Assembly: GCA_019843655.1 (NCBI GenBank)
Contig: JACDQD010000102.1
Span: 2,055,501-2,119,500 of the forward strand
Origin: Lethocerus indicus
Taxonomy: Eukaryota; Arthropoda; Insecta; Hemiptera; Belostomatidae
DNA: 64,000 nucleotides
Reading direction: 5' to 3'
The notes beneath the pieces were generated by a model. That model saw only the letters and a list, made by a program, of their open reading frames with translations, did no database searches and was not told the origin of the DNA. Below, piece by piece: positions 40,101 through 53,229 of this stretch. How positions within the stretch are numbered: the stretch's first letter is position 1; the number at the start of each line of letters is the position of its first letter. Both the position numbers and the translations under genes were made by a program.

Positions 40101-43100
40101 TCAATTTTTGAACAGTCCAGCGATTCGGTTCTAAGCTAGAACTGTTTCGACTTTACAGTTAATGAGATGTTGTTTTTGGTTGTCAGTTTTTTTTTTATTG
40201 CTATTTGGGGTTCCGAATGTGTTTCCCTTTTTCGGAATATTCATCGGCAGCCGGCATTTTAAAATGCCCACTATATTACTAAAGAATTGACAATGGAGAG
40301 AAGCCAAAACTGGTCCTGCTTAGGACGAGATAGTCGAGTTAAGACAGACAGCCAAATTTAATTTTCGTTAACGATATATACGGAGAGGCCTGTGCGGGTT
40401 TGGAATGTCACGGAACAGCGTTATCATAGTACGCACGTTATTAAGCTATAATATTAGCGCAACAAAAACCTGTTTGTGCACAAAGCATTAACAATTTTTT
40501 TTAATGAAGAAGGCGCCGAACTAAGATCTGTATTCACAAGACAATGGTAAGCAAAAGAAACGCAAAATTGTACCCCTTAAATTGCTCTTCTTTGACTGTT
40601 TTCCTGGAGTGATTAATTTTCCGCGGCGAGCTTCGAAAAGCCGTCGTATATTACTTTTTCCCATTCCTCAATATCGGACGTAAGAATGTTGAGCAAATTC
40701 GCCTTAGAAATTATTGGCCCGGTTCCATAATTGTTTCTCGCACGGAATACGCGGAGCCGTTTTATTTTTCCTCTTGTTAACAACGTGGAACAAGGGAGGG
40801 CGGGCGGCCATAAAAGGACACAGACGGTTGTTAGTGTCCTACGCCACTTTATGATTTGTGATTGTAAACATTTTCCATCGCGATATTTGATCGATGCCCT
40901 ACGGGACACCTGATACATTGCTAATATCAACAAGCAAATATACTATCTCAATAATGTTTGTCTACCTTTTATAGCGAAGAGGAGAATGAGAACATAACTG
41001 TTTATTGGAATGGCAAGAATTTATATCTTCTGTTGGCGGATAAAATAGTATGACAAATTTATTGGCATACAGCCAGGGTATCAGATAACATAATAGAGCT
41101 TTGTCTACGTATTTCCTCTCAATCTAGAACCGTTTCGACCTTTCACTGTTTTCATTTGAAAATATGAAATCCTTATTCGAAACTATCATCAAAACCTCTT
41201 AATATTTTAATGGATAGACTATCTATATGTTTCTACATTAAACATGACAGAAAAAGGAAACTAAATTGTATATTATATATTCTGAAGATTAAGTTGCTCA
41301 TTTTGCTTATCCGCCAGCAAATCACATCTAACTGTAAGTTCGAACGACACCGTGGAAGATGTCCATTCCTAAAGGTAAACTATTAGTCATTCGCCAGGAA
41401 GGCAGAAATGCTGCAGATCTTTATCACATATTCCGTATTAATCTAACACGCAGGCACACAAACAAATAACTCGTGTTATAACATTGATTTATGCCCACGA
41501 TATATCGTCGGGTAGATGTGTCATCCCGCCCTCAAAAAAAAGTTCCAAATTTAAGAGTCCAAGATAAGCGTTGGGCCGCAATTTGCCTGCCGAGCTCCAT
41601 CAGATATTGGTTTACTCAGGTGCTCTTTCCAGGGGCGCAGCAAGAGTGCTTCGAACGACCTGGGGACCGCCCGATCGGCGAAAAGTATTAGCTCCTAACG
41701 TGGCCTAGGCCGTAATAACAAGAAAATGCGGGAAGTTTCGGAAAAATCGGTTACTTGCGGCATTTACAATAGCGAGTTTAAGAGGGATTTTTTGCGGTAA
41801 TATCCCTTCTCTTAAGATTAATAACAATCTGTTTTCTGGGTACTGTAATATATAGAACTGAATTCGGAACTGAGAGATGTAGAAAATTACGCTGGCAAAT
41901 TGCGTATTAAATGTGCGCCCTATGCTTCAATGTTAGCACACTTGAGTGCACACATAAAACAACCTAATACGGCCTAATCATCATGAGTTCCATATAAATA
42001 TTGATGTACTTACGTTATTATTGGGCAGCATGATCCTGGTCGCATGACGAACAGAAGTATATCCACAGGGTAAGTAAACGTTCGTCATGTCACAGTGCGT
42101 GCCCGATGGAAGTAAAGAGCGTTACGTTAGACTTGAACAACTGATTCCAAGCCCCACCGAGTAGATATTCGGGGAAACCATTATGCTGCCATCCAGTGCC
42201 ATGAACATGATTCCTGGTTCTCTCCTATAACATTAAGTTTCAGAATTAGGAATATTAAAATAACTAATAACAATATGCCAGAACGTGGCCACTAGTAACA
42301 AGCAGGAAGCAGGATGAGTAAGTCGGTAAATTAAGATAACGGCAGTTAGTACTTTTTAAACCTAATGTCACATGCTTTACAAGTAAATGTAATGGCTACT
42401 ACTAATATGAATTATTATTTTCCCTCCCAGTTATTCTAATTTTATTGGGTCTATTAAACCGTTATTATATTATTACGGGTTATACGGTTCATGTTTCGTC
42501 AGAGTTTGGAAAGCTTTCCAAAACACCAAAGTTCAATACAGATAACTAAAAGAATATGTTTCAATCCGTCAAATTTAACGGATACCGAGTACACAGGTTT
42601 GCTTCTAACAGAAGTGGTCGCATTTTATACTCCGTATTTGAATTTATTTATATCGTAATGAATTAAATAAAAAACTACGGTGGCAGCAACGTACATCGAG
42701 TAAACGAGGAACATTTCTGACGGGAATATGAAATGGATTTCTCTAGCTCCATACTTTGGAGTAACAACTGGTTCTATACAATTTCTGAAATACAATTAAA
42801 TAGGAAGCCGGCGGCGTCAACTACACGGCGGTAATCAATCATCCTTGAGACCGACAGACGGCGAATAGAGATGTCCGAAATTTATTGCATGTAATTGGGT
42901 TGTAAAACTCGATGCGACCCGAACAAGGACATTAATCGCGCCGAGCGCCCAAGTTCTTCCCGGATGATGAAATCTAATTTTAGGAATCTCCGTCTCGGCC
43001 CGAACAATTTGCGACCGATCTCGCCGCCTATTTCCGCCCGCAATATTCGAAGTTAAACTTAACCGTTAGGATGACTCCCAGGAGAGAGGGATCAACGAGT

Positions 43101-46100
43101 CCGCTTTATACTTTTTACATTTTAATATCCGCATTATTTAGAACCCGTACCCCAATTATTACCGAAGTAATTATTATCAATCCGGGGGCGGCTAATAGCG
43201 GCCGAATGCCAATTTCCTTCTCGGGGGACAATTTTTACAGTTTTTATGCAAAAAAAACCGAGCGAGGGCGGGGGCCTGCCCCCGTAGTCGTTTTCGGAGT
43301 CCTATTTAAAACTGGTCTTTATATAAAACCGAGGCTGTTTACAGTTTCCAATTGAACTCGTTAGACCTGAAATTTTACAGCTGGGAAACAACCCAAGCGT
43401 GGGCGTCTGCTCCGGACGCATTATTCGTATTAACGCGCGGTCACCCGAGGCGACCCTGTTTTATCCACTATCAACCCCCAATCTTATCTCCATCTCGTGT
43501 GCTGACCAACACCCTTCCACTGAATTATTCGTTCAAAGGAATTTCCGACCTTCAAAGTCCTCTTTCCCGTTGCGCATTATTGAAATGAACTCTCAAGTAA
43601 TGTATATTTTCGGCGTCAAACGAAACCAGAGAAGCAATTTTAGTGAAAATATCAATTCGGCCAGAAATGCGTTCCAGAGCAAACTATAAGACCGTTCCTG
43701 AAATTTAAAACTTTTAAATTATTTTGGACAATATATGACTTTGTCAAAATTTAGATACGGTTAAAACTTTAAAACATACTTGCGAAATATTTAGCCATTT
43801 ATTTAATTCCAACATCTATTTATCCACGTCATTCTATATTCCTCATGTAGCACAGGCGTATTTATGTTTGAATGCATTACAATAATACATTCCAGCCACG
43901 AACATTATACTCAAAATTTAATAAGATTATATTTCAAATATTTAGTGACGACCAAAATGGTTATCGTGGCCTAAAACCGATCCTATAGAATAGTGGTAAC
44001 TCGGTTTGAATCTGTTGCATATTCTAGTAGGGTTGACTTAATAACGCCTCAGCGCCTTGGGGGAAAGCGCATTTCGGATTATGAAACTGGAGACCTTCGG
44101 GGCGTCATTCGCAGATCAACCTTTCAATTTGCAATGGGATACTCGAATAATAGGGGCACGATTAAACGTAAACGATCCTAGTTGGCAAAAAGTTACCACA
44201 AGATAAATAGCGTTCATGGATGAAACAGGGAGAACCGGTCTAGCCTGCCTAGTTCATGTTACTTCTTCCGACGGTATCATTTAAGTCCATTCTCTCTTCT
44301 GTGTGGCATGTCTGAAAGTTTTTCTCTTCTCAGTACTGTATGGCGACTGATTCCTTAACCTCAATTTCTGAACTAATTTATTCTTCATCGTGGGCTCACT
44401 CTTGATGTCTGTTTCTCCCCGAAAATCGTCGTTAGGAATACTTTTCCTTGTTTCCCTAGTTCGGGGGAAAAGCAGGAGGGAAAACCTTAATCCATTTGCG
44501 CCGGCGGACAGTACGTATATTATTCTCGTTTCAAGTTGCTCGGGGTCGAAAACTGCGGCCGTGAAAGCGGTCGCGACTTAGCGCCGTTCAACTCGCCTTG
44601 ACACCCAAATGCACACTGAAAGTTGCAGCGTGGCCAATTGGTAATGAATAGGTCTTTTTATACATAACACGCCGGACTGATGTCCGAGAGCAAAAAATAT
44701 GCTAATTTCTAAGTGAGCCGAGGGCGGCCCAGAGATGCCTGCGGAACAGTCGCCCGGATCGAATTATAACCAACGGTAAAATACAACGCTCGGAATTTAG
44801 CAATTCAGATGTCAGACCTATAGACAAAGAAATTCAGGGACGGTAGACAATTTCTACTATACCGCAGAGGATAATCTGCACGTACACCTGAATTCTTAAA
44901 ATTATTATCCTCCCTGTTTGATAACCTTATCATCACGCCATGCATCGAATCATTAATTTTTCAAAACGTTTAAGATTTTAAAATTCCAAAAATTCCTAAA
45001 AAAACTCATATATTTATTAATACACAATCCTTTGTATTCTGGAGTAATGTAAAAAAATATGCGGCCGGTAATTAAATTAATTCACTGTCCTATATATTAC
45101 ACTTAACCCTAAATGTTCTTTTAACACAATTGAAAAAACCTCTAGTTAGGACTCTAACTCTTAGATTTACAACACTAACCCCCGAAGATATTATGACGAA
45201 AATTAAGGTAAAATATATCTTTTTATTGAAAATAGAATTGATTTGGAATGAAACATGTCACTGACTGTTATAGCAATGTATAATCTTAAAACATTATTTC
45301 CAATTATAAGATGTATAAATACAGCGTTAATAAATATTAACAAACCCTGTTTGGAACATGTATAATACGAAACAAGAAGATAAAAAATCAATTAATCATT
45401 GGGACATAGTTTTTGAAATATTACAACATAACTGTCCAAAGTCGAACATGGAAATATATTTCTGACGGAGTCCCATTTTGGTATCTGGATCGTGGCTGCG
45501 TCAATCACAGGTCACAAAAAAGGTATAAATACACGTTCCGGCTATTATTCGGCTAAGAAATATGGCTTTCTCGGGGGTTGTCGAATTTAATGAAATTGCA
45601 AATTTAATAAGGCTGGAAACACAGACGCCCACACAACTCGACAACTGGGCAACTAAACCCGTTATTATTGGACAGGAGCTCCTGCGATTGGATTGGTTGC
45701 ATAAGCGTTTTTATTAAATAACAACAGCAGGTGATTTCGCCTCAGGAATTTTTATCCTTGGCCAAATGCTTTTCCGATTACGCCAACGGGCCATTTTTCC
45801 TTAGACGGTATGGTCGAAAAAAAATTTTGGCTGCCGTAATAACCAAGAAATTCGAAACCCGAAGGTTCCACCAATCCCGCTCGCAAAATCCGCTCTGGGT
45901 TTTTTAATCCTGTCCCACATATTCCACCAGCTATATATAAGTATTCTGTCCCAATGTATTTTGTGAACGACACTTCATAAGTACTAATCGGCCCGACAAC
46001 CTAAGGTTATATATGAGTCACACTCAATTATGCAAAGGCATTAAGGGGGGGCTGGGCGACACTGCGGCAGAGATCACTGACGTTACTTTCACTAATAATT

Positions 46101-47822
46101 TTATCACTCGCAATCGCATCGGTTGCGGTGAGAATCATTTGCATATATCTTAATTGTCGCCTTTGGTGCAGGCGGCCCGAGATAAAAAGGTGTTCAGCAT
46201 CCTTCATCTGTCACTTCGATCTAGCCACAGAATTGCACTCGGGCATCGTTCAATAGAGCGAATAAGCCGTCATCAAGGACAGAGATAATCCTTTAAATTA
46301 AAACTTGATAAACTAGGTGAGCTGAAAGAGTAAGACGACGCGTTTGCGGTTAAACAAAAGTAGTTGGGCGTTTTAATTTACCACAGAATTCTACCGAAGA
46401 CGGCCAACACAGGTTAATATAATAATATTTTGTTTGCTTCATATTCATCTCAAACTTTCATAATATTCGGAATAGAATTTTATCATTACTACATGAAAAT
46501 TACGACTTGAACATGGCCTGGAGAGGGCTTACTCCTATATCAGTTTTGCCGCATTGTCTATCTATTATAAAGAGATAAAATTAAAAGAAAAATGTCTATC
46601 ATTTAAAACGTATTTATTGCCAACATACAAAAGCTATCTGCCTGACCTTTCCCTATTTCCCCTCTAATTTATTTAAATTATCACTTCGGGCGCTTATCTT
46701 GCGGCTTTCTTTAAGGCCGCGTCACATTATTTCCATAAAAGCCTAATTAATCTTGCAGTTAACCGATTCGAGAAAAGCCGATATCCGCATCTTGAAGACC
46801 CGCATAGGGGTTAAGGGGCATGGCCGAAGCCTGCGAGGCTTAGCTTAGCCGGCGTAAGGAGTCCCGGCGATGGGATTTACGGGAAGGAGAAGTGAATTAG
46901 GCAAAGCGGTCCTAGACAAAGCTGGGCACCGGGGATTCCATTAGACAAGGGCCGGCGCAGTTTACATACGGCTTAACTCCGGCAGCGCTCCATTGTTAGC
47001 CTCGGTAAATTCTGAAAAAACTTTATAAACACTTTTTCCCGCCTCCGTTGTGACAAAATCGAACGTTCGATGCTAAACGGAATCGTGTTTGGAGAGGTGA
47101 ATTCAGAAGTAAAAAATTAGTCGTCACCTTCTGTATTTATTGCCTCTTGCTGCTTGTCGAGTCTGGCAAGAACACGGCGTCGTCGTTTCGTCACCGGCAG
47201 TGGACACGGTTACATTCTAGGCCCATTCGCACGCGCTCAATTATTCACTCGTGTAACATGCCTGTTTCTTTTCATTTGGTACTATGTCAATCCGAACCAC
47301 CCTGAATATCAGAATAGAAACTAGATTTCCACATTTATACCTATTTTTCAATATAAGCAGATTACGCACGCAATTATGTCAGGACTAACTAGTTGACTTG
47401 GTCCTATGCGAATACCAGTGGGATCCCGTCAGTTAACTGATGAGTGACGCATGTCGTTGATGCGGATGTATTCTAGAAATTGAGGTATAATATCTAGTAC
47501 AAAGATTTGAACCCGTTTGGACACAATTTCGCCCGTTCTTTGCCAACGGACTCATGTAGCTCAGAAATACCTCAAACACAGATACTATTGCCGAGGACTC
47601 TTCATTTTCTGGACGAAGACAAGCCATGGAAGAAGGAGGCTATAATAATACCACTGTGAATCACCCAGGACCAGTTTTCGGTTCCGCTCCGGGGAATGGA
47701 AATCACCGCGGGCCGGGAAAAGTGAGACAGGTGGAATTAACTCGATGCGGTGTTATATTGGGGGGGAAGGAAGCTGAGTCCCCCGTTATGCCCTGAGTTA
47801 CTGCCGAGATAAATTCGCGAGC
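37156..47822. other. Long non-coding stretch
   Basis: No gene is recognised. GC-rich patches lie near 42930-43300, 44460-44600 and 46680-47220. Short structures include a CGGGGGC-ct-GCCCCCG hairpin at 43269-43284, an 8-base-arm hairpin at 39802-39821 and the inverted repeat at 42043-42089. A 25-27-base word starting CTAGAAC recurs in diverged form at 40136 and 41124. The antisense open frames at 38291-38603 and 45752-45973 have no recognisable motif. Confidence 0.55.
42043..42089. repeat. Inverted repeat with 10-base perfect arms
   Basis: CATGACGAAC and GTTCGTCATG are separated by 27 bases. The loop contains a strong donor-like AGG|GTAAGT at 42067-42075, discussed under possible first exons. 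Confidence 0.85.
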
Positions 47823-47893
47823 GCTCTCACCCTCTCTCTCTCTTTCTCTCTCATTCGCTTTCTCGCTCTCTCACTCTCTCCTCCCCTCCCCCC
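47823..47893. repeat. CT-rich tract
   Basis: About 70 bases composed almost only of C and T, mainly CTCT units with short interruptions, ending in a C-run. On the minus strand it is a GAGA tract, the type bound by GAGA-factor-like proteins in insects. It lies in a GC-rich patch 3.5 kb before the signal-peptide exon. Confidence 0.9.
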
Positions 47894-50800
47894 GCGAGAG
47901 AAAACTTACGGCAGAGGATCCCAGACACCGGAGTCCGGCCTAAGTGTTCCCTTCCCCACCACGATATACGACGACCGTATTTTACTTTGGGGAGCCCTTC
48001 GAGGGAAATTGTTACGTCAGAAGTTATAACTCCGATGCCTCGGGACGTCTCGATTAAGGCCGTTTATATATGGTTCAGTATACAAGAATGTCCCAAGTTC
48101 CTAGGCCTTATCGCCCGTTAGGCACGGGAGTTATTATTCGGGGGACTAAATTATACGAGAATCCAGCAAGTATATTACCGAATTACCACGTTGCTCAGGA
48201 CCGTTATGGTGCCTTATTTGTACATTTATTCAAAAAGGTCGGATAGATTGTCATTCCTCTAGAGTAACATATATCGTTCAAATACAGTTAATTGTTTAAA
48301 CCTACATAATTTTTCATTCGTTTTTATTAATGTAAAGTAATTGAAAATTCGAGATGAAACAACTATAGATACGGAGGTAACTGAGAATAGATTCTTCCGT
48401 TATCAAACATTTTCTTGAAAATCCAAAATCGAACTTCATTAGTTCTTTCATTAGGTGAAATGTCCTATTCGTTAGGTCATAACTGATCGTATGCTACGTT
48501 CTCCGTAATCGCATCCTTTCCAAGATGAATGGTATAAGGATGATACATTCAAAGCATTACATTACAGTCACCGTCAAGTTCGTAGCTTCAATGCTAAAGC
48601 CCCCCTATAAAAGCAGTTAGAGACCGACTGCGGACTGAAGTGGCCTTATTTTATAACAATCGATAGTAACTCGGCCTTGAGACCACCTCGTTACTGTCAG
48701 CCACCTTCCGTCCACCGTATTCGCCGACTCCAATACACTTTCCTATAATATTTCTGAAATTGTGATTCAACCTCCGATGGATTTCGACAGTAGATTTTGT
48801 CAAACAAGTCTGATATTATCGGATGATGGTTCATAACCGCGAGTTCATATTAAATTTTGCTCCAAGGAATCTAGACCAGGTTTGAATCTCAATTCTAATG
48901 GTCTTTACGTGTGAGTACACATGAAAGGGAACCTGTCCATCCTGTCTTGACAAGTTGATTATATGCAGGTACGCTTAGATCTCTAGTCATATCTCTCATC
49001 AACCCTGTTTTTAGTTTGAGTGTATTTTCAGACATTGGTTAAGCATGAGTTATAATGTGTCTATCAATTTTAACATCAAAAACGGTAAAACTAAAGAAAA
49101 CTAAGAAAACTAAAAAGAGAGTAATGCCTATATCTTGTTCATGGTATTTCAATAAAAATAAAACAATTGCACTATTTCGTTTCCAACTATCTCTAATTAG
49201 GATTAGAGGATTCTTGCTTAAGAAAAAATGAATATTATTTAATATCGATGAAAAATGATACTGTTCTTTCTGGAAGCTGTTATGTTTTATGGTTTCAATC
49301 TGGGTCCTCAGGATTAGGAAGAAATATTTTCTCCCGACACCGGCGTTGATATATTGCTCTATTCTGTCTCTGAGCATTCAGAGACGGTACAAAATTGAGT
49401 TAAAATGTGCCGTGTATTACTGAGTTACCCTTACTGTGCCATTACCGGAAACGCCGGATAAATTCAACTAAACCTGGAAATAATTTATTAAATGAACGGC
49501 GCTGTTCTGAAACAATAAACGGTTCCAGGAAATTTGAAAATTTGACGTCTACTTCAATTTATGAAGCTCCAGTTTTAATATCTTCTAAATGCGGCTTTAT
49601 TCGTAAATCCCAACAGGGAAAACGTAAATTTTTAATACGGTTTCGATCGATCCTGCATCAATTACTCGGTAAGACTTCAATCCAGGGTTGATTCCGCTTT
49701 ATTCCGATTTTTCGAGGCGGGTATTTTATAATATTCCCAAAAGGAAACTCATTTTTAATAAATTCAACAGCACGGACAAAATCTTGTCCCTGTATCATCA
49801 GATCTACACGAGTTGGAAAATAAAATTTTCATTTTCTCTCTGTAATATTTTAGTCAATAAAACCGAAATTATATAACATTATTGTTATATTGCCTCAAAC
49901 TAACTGCCGCAACTATCTTGTACATTGGAAAACAGTTTCTGACAACAAAAGACGAACATCTGTATTTTCAAACACTGACTTTATTAAAAAACCTACAAAT
50001 AAGCAATATCTGGAAAGTGGTCTCACGAATAACCTAGATAAAACACAAACAACCCTTCAATTGTTATAATTTATGTCTTCAAATACTACTATTTTTTTGT
50101 GGATAACTAACTAGGTCAGAAATTATAGATTATTTATTATATTAAAATATTTATGTAATTTTAGGTCATTAGGTCATTGGAGTGGCATTGCTAATAACAG
50201 GAACGGAATGTAATGCCAAATATTCTGGCCAATTAAGGGCTCATCATTCCGGCCGAAGCTCGTATAAAATTCGCTTTAAACGGAGGCCGAAATCATGACT
50301 CAGAATCGTACCTTCCCAGTGCCGGCCTAATGCGTACCCCCTTCACTCCGAAGGAATTTATCCGCGGGAATGCTTTACACCCAGGAACGAATATGCAAAT
50401 TTCGGGGCGCATGATGTAAAGCCGTAGCGTGGTTCCGCGAATTCAAACCTGCCATCCGAAAGCCCGAGGACCCCGTACCGTTCGGATGAGTCATTCAAGG
50501 CCTCTCGCACTCTTCCGCGAGAGTGTATTATAAATATATTATTACCTTATAATTTGGCTCCAACGGGTTAGCGCATAGGAGGAGGGCGATAATCCTAGGT
50601 TGGCTTTTACAGTGGCAAGCGATAGATAAATCCTCCGATGGTGCGGAATTGACGCAATCTGAACTTAACTTTTAATAACCCAGTTTATAGTACTCCAGAC
50701 AACAATAAAAGAACAGAATGCTTATAAAATCGATCGATATAAAAACCCGTAGACGAAATACAGTAACAGTGTTGACGGGACGCGTATTTCGGCATCTTGT

Positions 50801-51310
50801 TAAATTTATAACGCTGTGCTACTGACAAAATCTAGAAGCGGGGACTTGGACCAAATAGCTATTTGGAGACAGGAAATTGGACGAGAAGAAAAATTACCTT
50901 TAGGTTTTCGTTCCATCCTTAATTTAAAAAATAGAATTCTCAAGTGACCAATTTGGCCTGGTGAAATTAGTACACATAAGGAAATTAATAATCTCGTTAT
51001 GACCAGGTCCCACCTGTCAGTTATCCGAGGGGATAAAAAATAAAGCAAACATTTTTTGGTGGTATCCTGCAGGTAGATGTTCACACAAGTTAATGCAGAT
51101 CAATTGAAATTCCCCGTCCAGGAGATATCTCTTTCCGCGTTTTTATTAAAAGCACTTCTGCTCAAGTAGTGCTTAATACGCCGCTAAAAAATTCGGGCGC
51201 CGCCCATAAATAAACCGGAGGTTTCAGCAAAATAAAAATAAAGGAAATGAAAACTTAAAAAAACTCGAAGGAAGTTGTTAAAAAAACGTTTTTTAATTAA
51301 ACTGTTGCAG
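47894..51310. other. Upstream flank or 5' intron of the collagen gene
   Basis: AT-rich sequence ending in the acceptor of the signal-peptide exon, with a GC-richer patch at 50270-50530. That patch contains an octamer ATGCAAAT (50393-50400) and an ATGAT|GTAAAG word at 50411-50421 that could be a splice junction. The DR2 element lies at 50163. No confident promoter or TATA box can be named. Confidence 0.5.
50163..50176 (+). promoter_or_regulatory. DR2 nuclear-receptor half-site pair
   Basis: Two perfect AGGTCA half-sites in direct repeat are separated by two bases (tt), with T before each half-site and an AT-rich 5' flank. This closely matches the RevDR2 element bound by Rev-erb-class receptors, whose insect counterparts include E75. 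It lies about 1.1 kb upstream of the signal-peptide exon, either in the promoter region or the 5' intron of the collagen gene. The match is direct; function is inferred. Confidence 0.4.
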
Positions 51311-51390
51311 GGACAAAGACCGCCGGCCTTTCGCGAGGTGGCTGCTGTTCGCTTCGGCCCTGTCTCTCCTCTTGGCCGCATCCAATGCTC
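51311..51390 (+). CDS. Signal-peptide exon of a FACIT-like collagen
   Basis: This exon encodes the secretion signal of the collagen gene that continues to the right. It follows a pyrimidine-containing acceptor ending gttgcag and stops at a strong donor, gtaagt. Read from its second base it gives DKDRRPFAR, then a hydrophobic core WLLFASALSLLLAA, then SNA. This is the n-, h- and c-region pattern of a cleaved signal peptide, with likely cleavage after SNA. The first base (G) completes a codon begun in an upstream exon. If that exon ends in AT, the start codon is split and the peptide is a typical 27-residue signal starting MDKD. The frame directly upstream meets a stop (taa at 51294-51296) with no ATG between, so an upstream exon is required. 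The exon ends in phase 1 with a single C. That C joins the next exon's AG, or the AA at 57388, to make a glutamine codon either way. The reading is direct; the role is inferred from the exons downstream. Confidence 0.75.
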
Positions 51391-53157
51391 GTAAGTATTT
51401 CCTTTTCTCTTGTTCCTTTTCTTATTATTTATCTCGACTTATTTTTGTTCAGCGTCCGAGGGTCGTTATTCGACAGGAATCCTATATATAACGGAGTACT
51501 TTTTGGTTTTATTTTTTTTACCTCCATTTCTTCAAGAAAAGGCCGTAGCCAATTAAGCCGTAAGGCCGGCGAGGCAAGCGACCCGGTCCAATTTAAACGA
51601 TTCCGGTAGCCCCAAATCGAATTTGCTCGCAGTAAATAGCTTCAAACTAAAAACAAAAGGGTGAAACGCTTCCCAATATTGTAACGTCAATCATCCTCCC
51701 GCGCCCATTCATTATGCCAAGATAATTCGGCGCGTCAATACTTATTACCCGTCGATATAATTGTTACGTTTCAATGAATATATAATGGGGAGACACCTTT
51801 CGAAATTTGTTACGGGATAATTTCGCGGCTCTAAATATGTTGGGCTCGATTTAAAATTTAAAAAAAAGTACCGCTCGAAATATCGAGATGTCATTTCGGA
51901 TATTAACCCTGGATGCCGCTAATTCGGGTGCTAAGGGATGTCAGTTGACGCTGAAAACTGGAAGACAGATTCGCATTTGTTTTTTTTCATACAAACCATT
52001 TGGAGCAAACAAAAAAGTTTTTGAAGGGTTAATTTTTGAAATTACAGATATAATTAAATTCACGCAAGCTATTTTCAGCCATAAAAAACTCGCAGTTAGA
52101 ACCGGCTGGTGGCCCAAAGTCGTTGTGACCCCCAAAAAATGTAGAATTTCTAATATAATAATATTTATTTTTAAGTAAGTATATGAATAATATATTCATT
52201 TATATTTGAAAATATAATTAATAAATGTAGCTTTATTTTATAATTAACCACCTCCAGGTATGCAGGAAAAGGGGACGCAGAAGAAACAGTTGTACGGAAG
52301 ATATTTTATAGGAGAATCGAGCAAAGCTTTAAGCTGGAGTACTAAAGACGAAAGACCACAGTCCTATGGGAGTTGAGCAATCTCAGTACTGTTATTGACA
52401 ATAATAATTTTCACTCTTGCCAAACAGTTTTAGCTTGGGAGTGCTATAGCTCAGTGGAGACTGAAAATCTCACCAGTTTTTATACACCGAGAAAATATTA
52501 TACCTAAATTTATTTACAGGCAATACATGCTATAAGAAAACAGTAAAATAAAGTCTAAATAAATTGAAATTTAGGAACAAGGTTAAGGATAATGAATGTT
52601 GTGGGAATATTCGATCCGTGTAATTTCAATTTGACACGGCGCAGAGCCGTTTCCCATGTGAGTTGTCCATCTTACGAAATTATCCAACAGTCTTACACTT
52701 ATCAGGTATATAGGGCATACTGAAATCAGATCGATATTTGGGGGGTTGGAGGGGGTGGATTTGGGGTGCGCGTTCTCTCTCGGCCGTACCGGTTCTAATG
52801 GCACGTCGGCACGCCATTCTTTCTTACACGGCGCCCCCTAATCCCGAAACCCTTCCAGTTAACGCAGTTGTTCAACAACCGGTCAAAGGATGGTTCAAAG
52901 GTGGGCTTACTGTTGGATTCTTCCGACGCAATCGGACAAAACATATTAGCACTAATTATAACGATACATTTTTGATATAAAATTATAAAAGGGGAAAACA
53001 AACGCAGAGTATTTCCAATTTTAGGGAGCACTGCAACCTCGCTTCAATAACTTAATAACAGTACTGCGGCATTGCATCAGTGATAGTCTAAAAAAAAATT
53101 TCTAAAGTTCTTTAAATAATGTTCTGTATCTTTTCAACAATTTGTCTGTGTGGACAG
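51391..53157 (+). other. Intron between signal-peptide and acidic-linker exons
   Basis: A 1767-base GT-AG intron inserted in phase 1. It contains a 96-codon open stretch at 51888-52178 with no recognisable domain, which I treat as chance. A GC-rich patch with a run of CCCC/GGGG words lies near 52735-52860. No internal exon with compatible phase and coding character was seen. Confidence 0.65.
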
Positions 53158-53229
53158 AGCTCGAAGATGACGGCGAAGCCGAAGAGGCAGTTCGCGAAAC
53201 GGAGGATGACTACATTTACGACGACGACG
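53158..53229 (+). CDS. Acidic, tyrosine-containing linker exon of the collagen gene
   Basis: This is a 72-base exon between a pyrimidine-rich acceptor ending tggacag and a donor gtagta. With the C from the previous exon it reads QLEDDGEAEEAVRETEDD followed by YIYDDD, and its last G joins the next exon's AA to give E. The product is about 24 residues, more than half Asp or Glu, placed directly after the predicted signal cleavage site and before the TSPN domain. Tyrosines embedded in acidic residues are typical of tyrosine-sulfation sites, so sulfation in the secretory pathway is plausible but inferred. Both boundaries are phase 1, so the exon can be included or skipped without changing the frame. 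The support is the agreement of splice sites, open frame and phase with both neighbours. I know no homology for such a short acidic segment, and linkers of this kind are poorly conserved. Confidence 0.7.
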
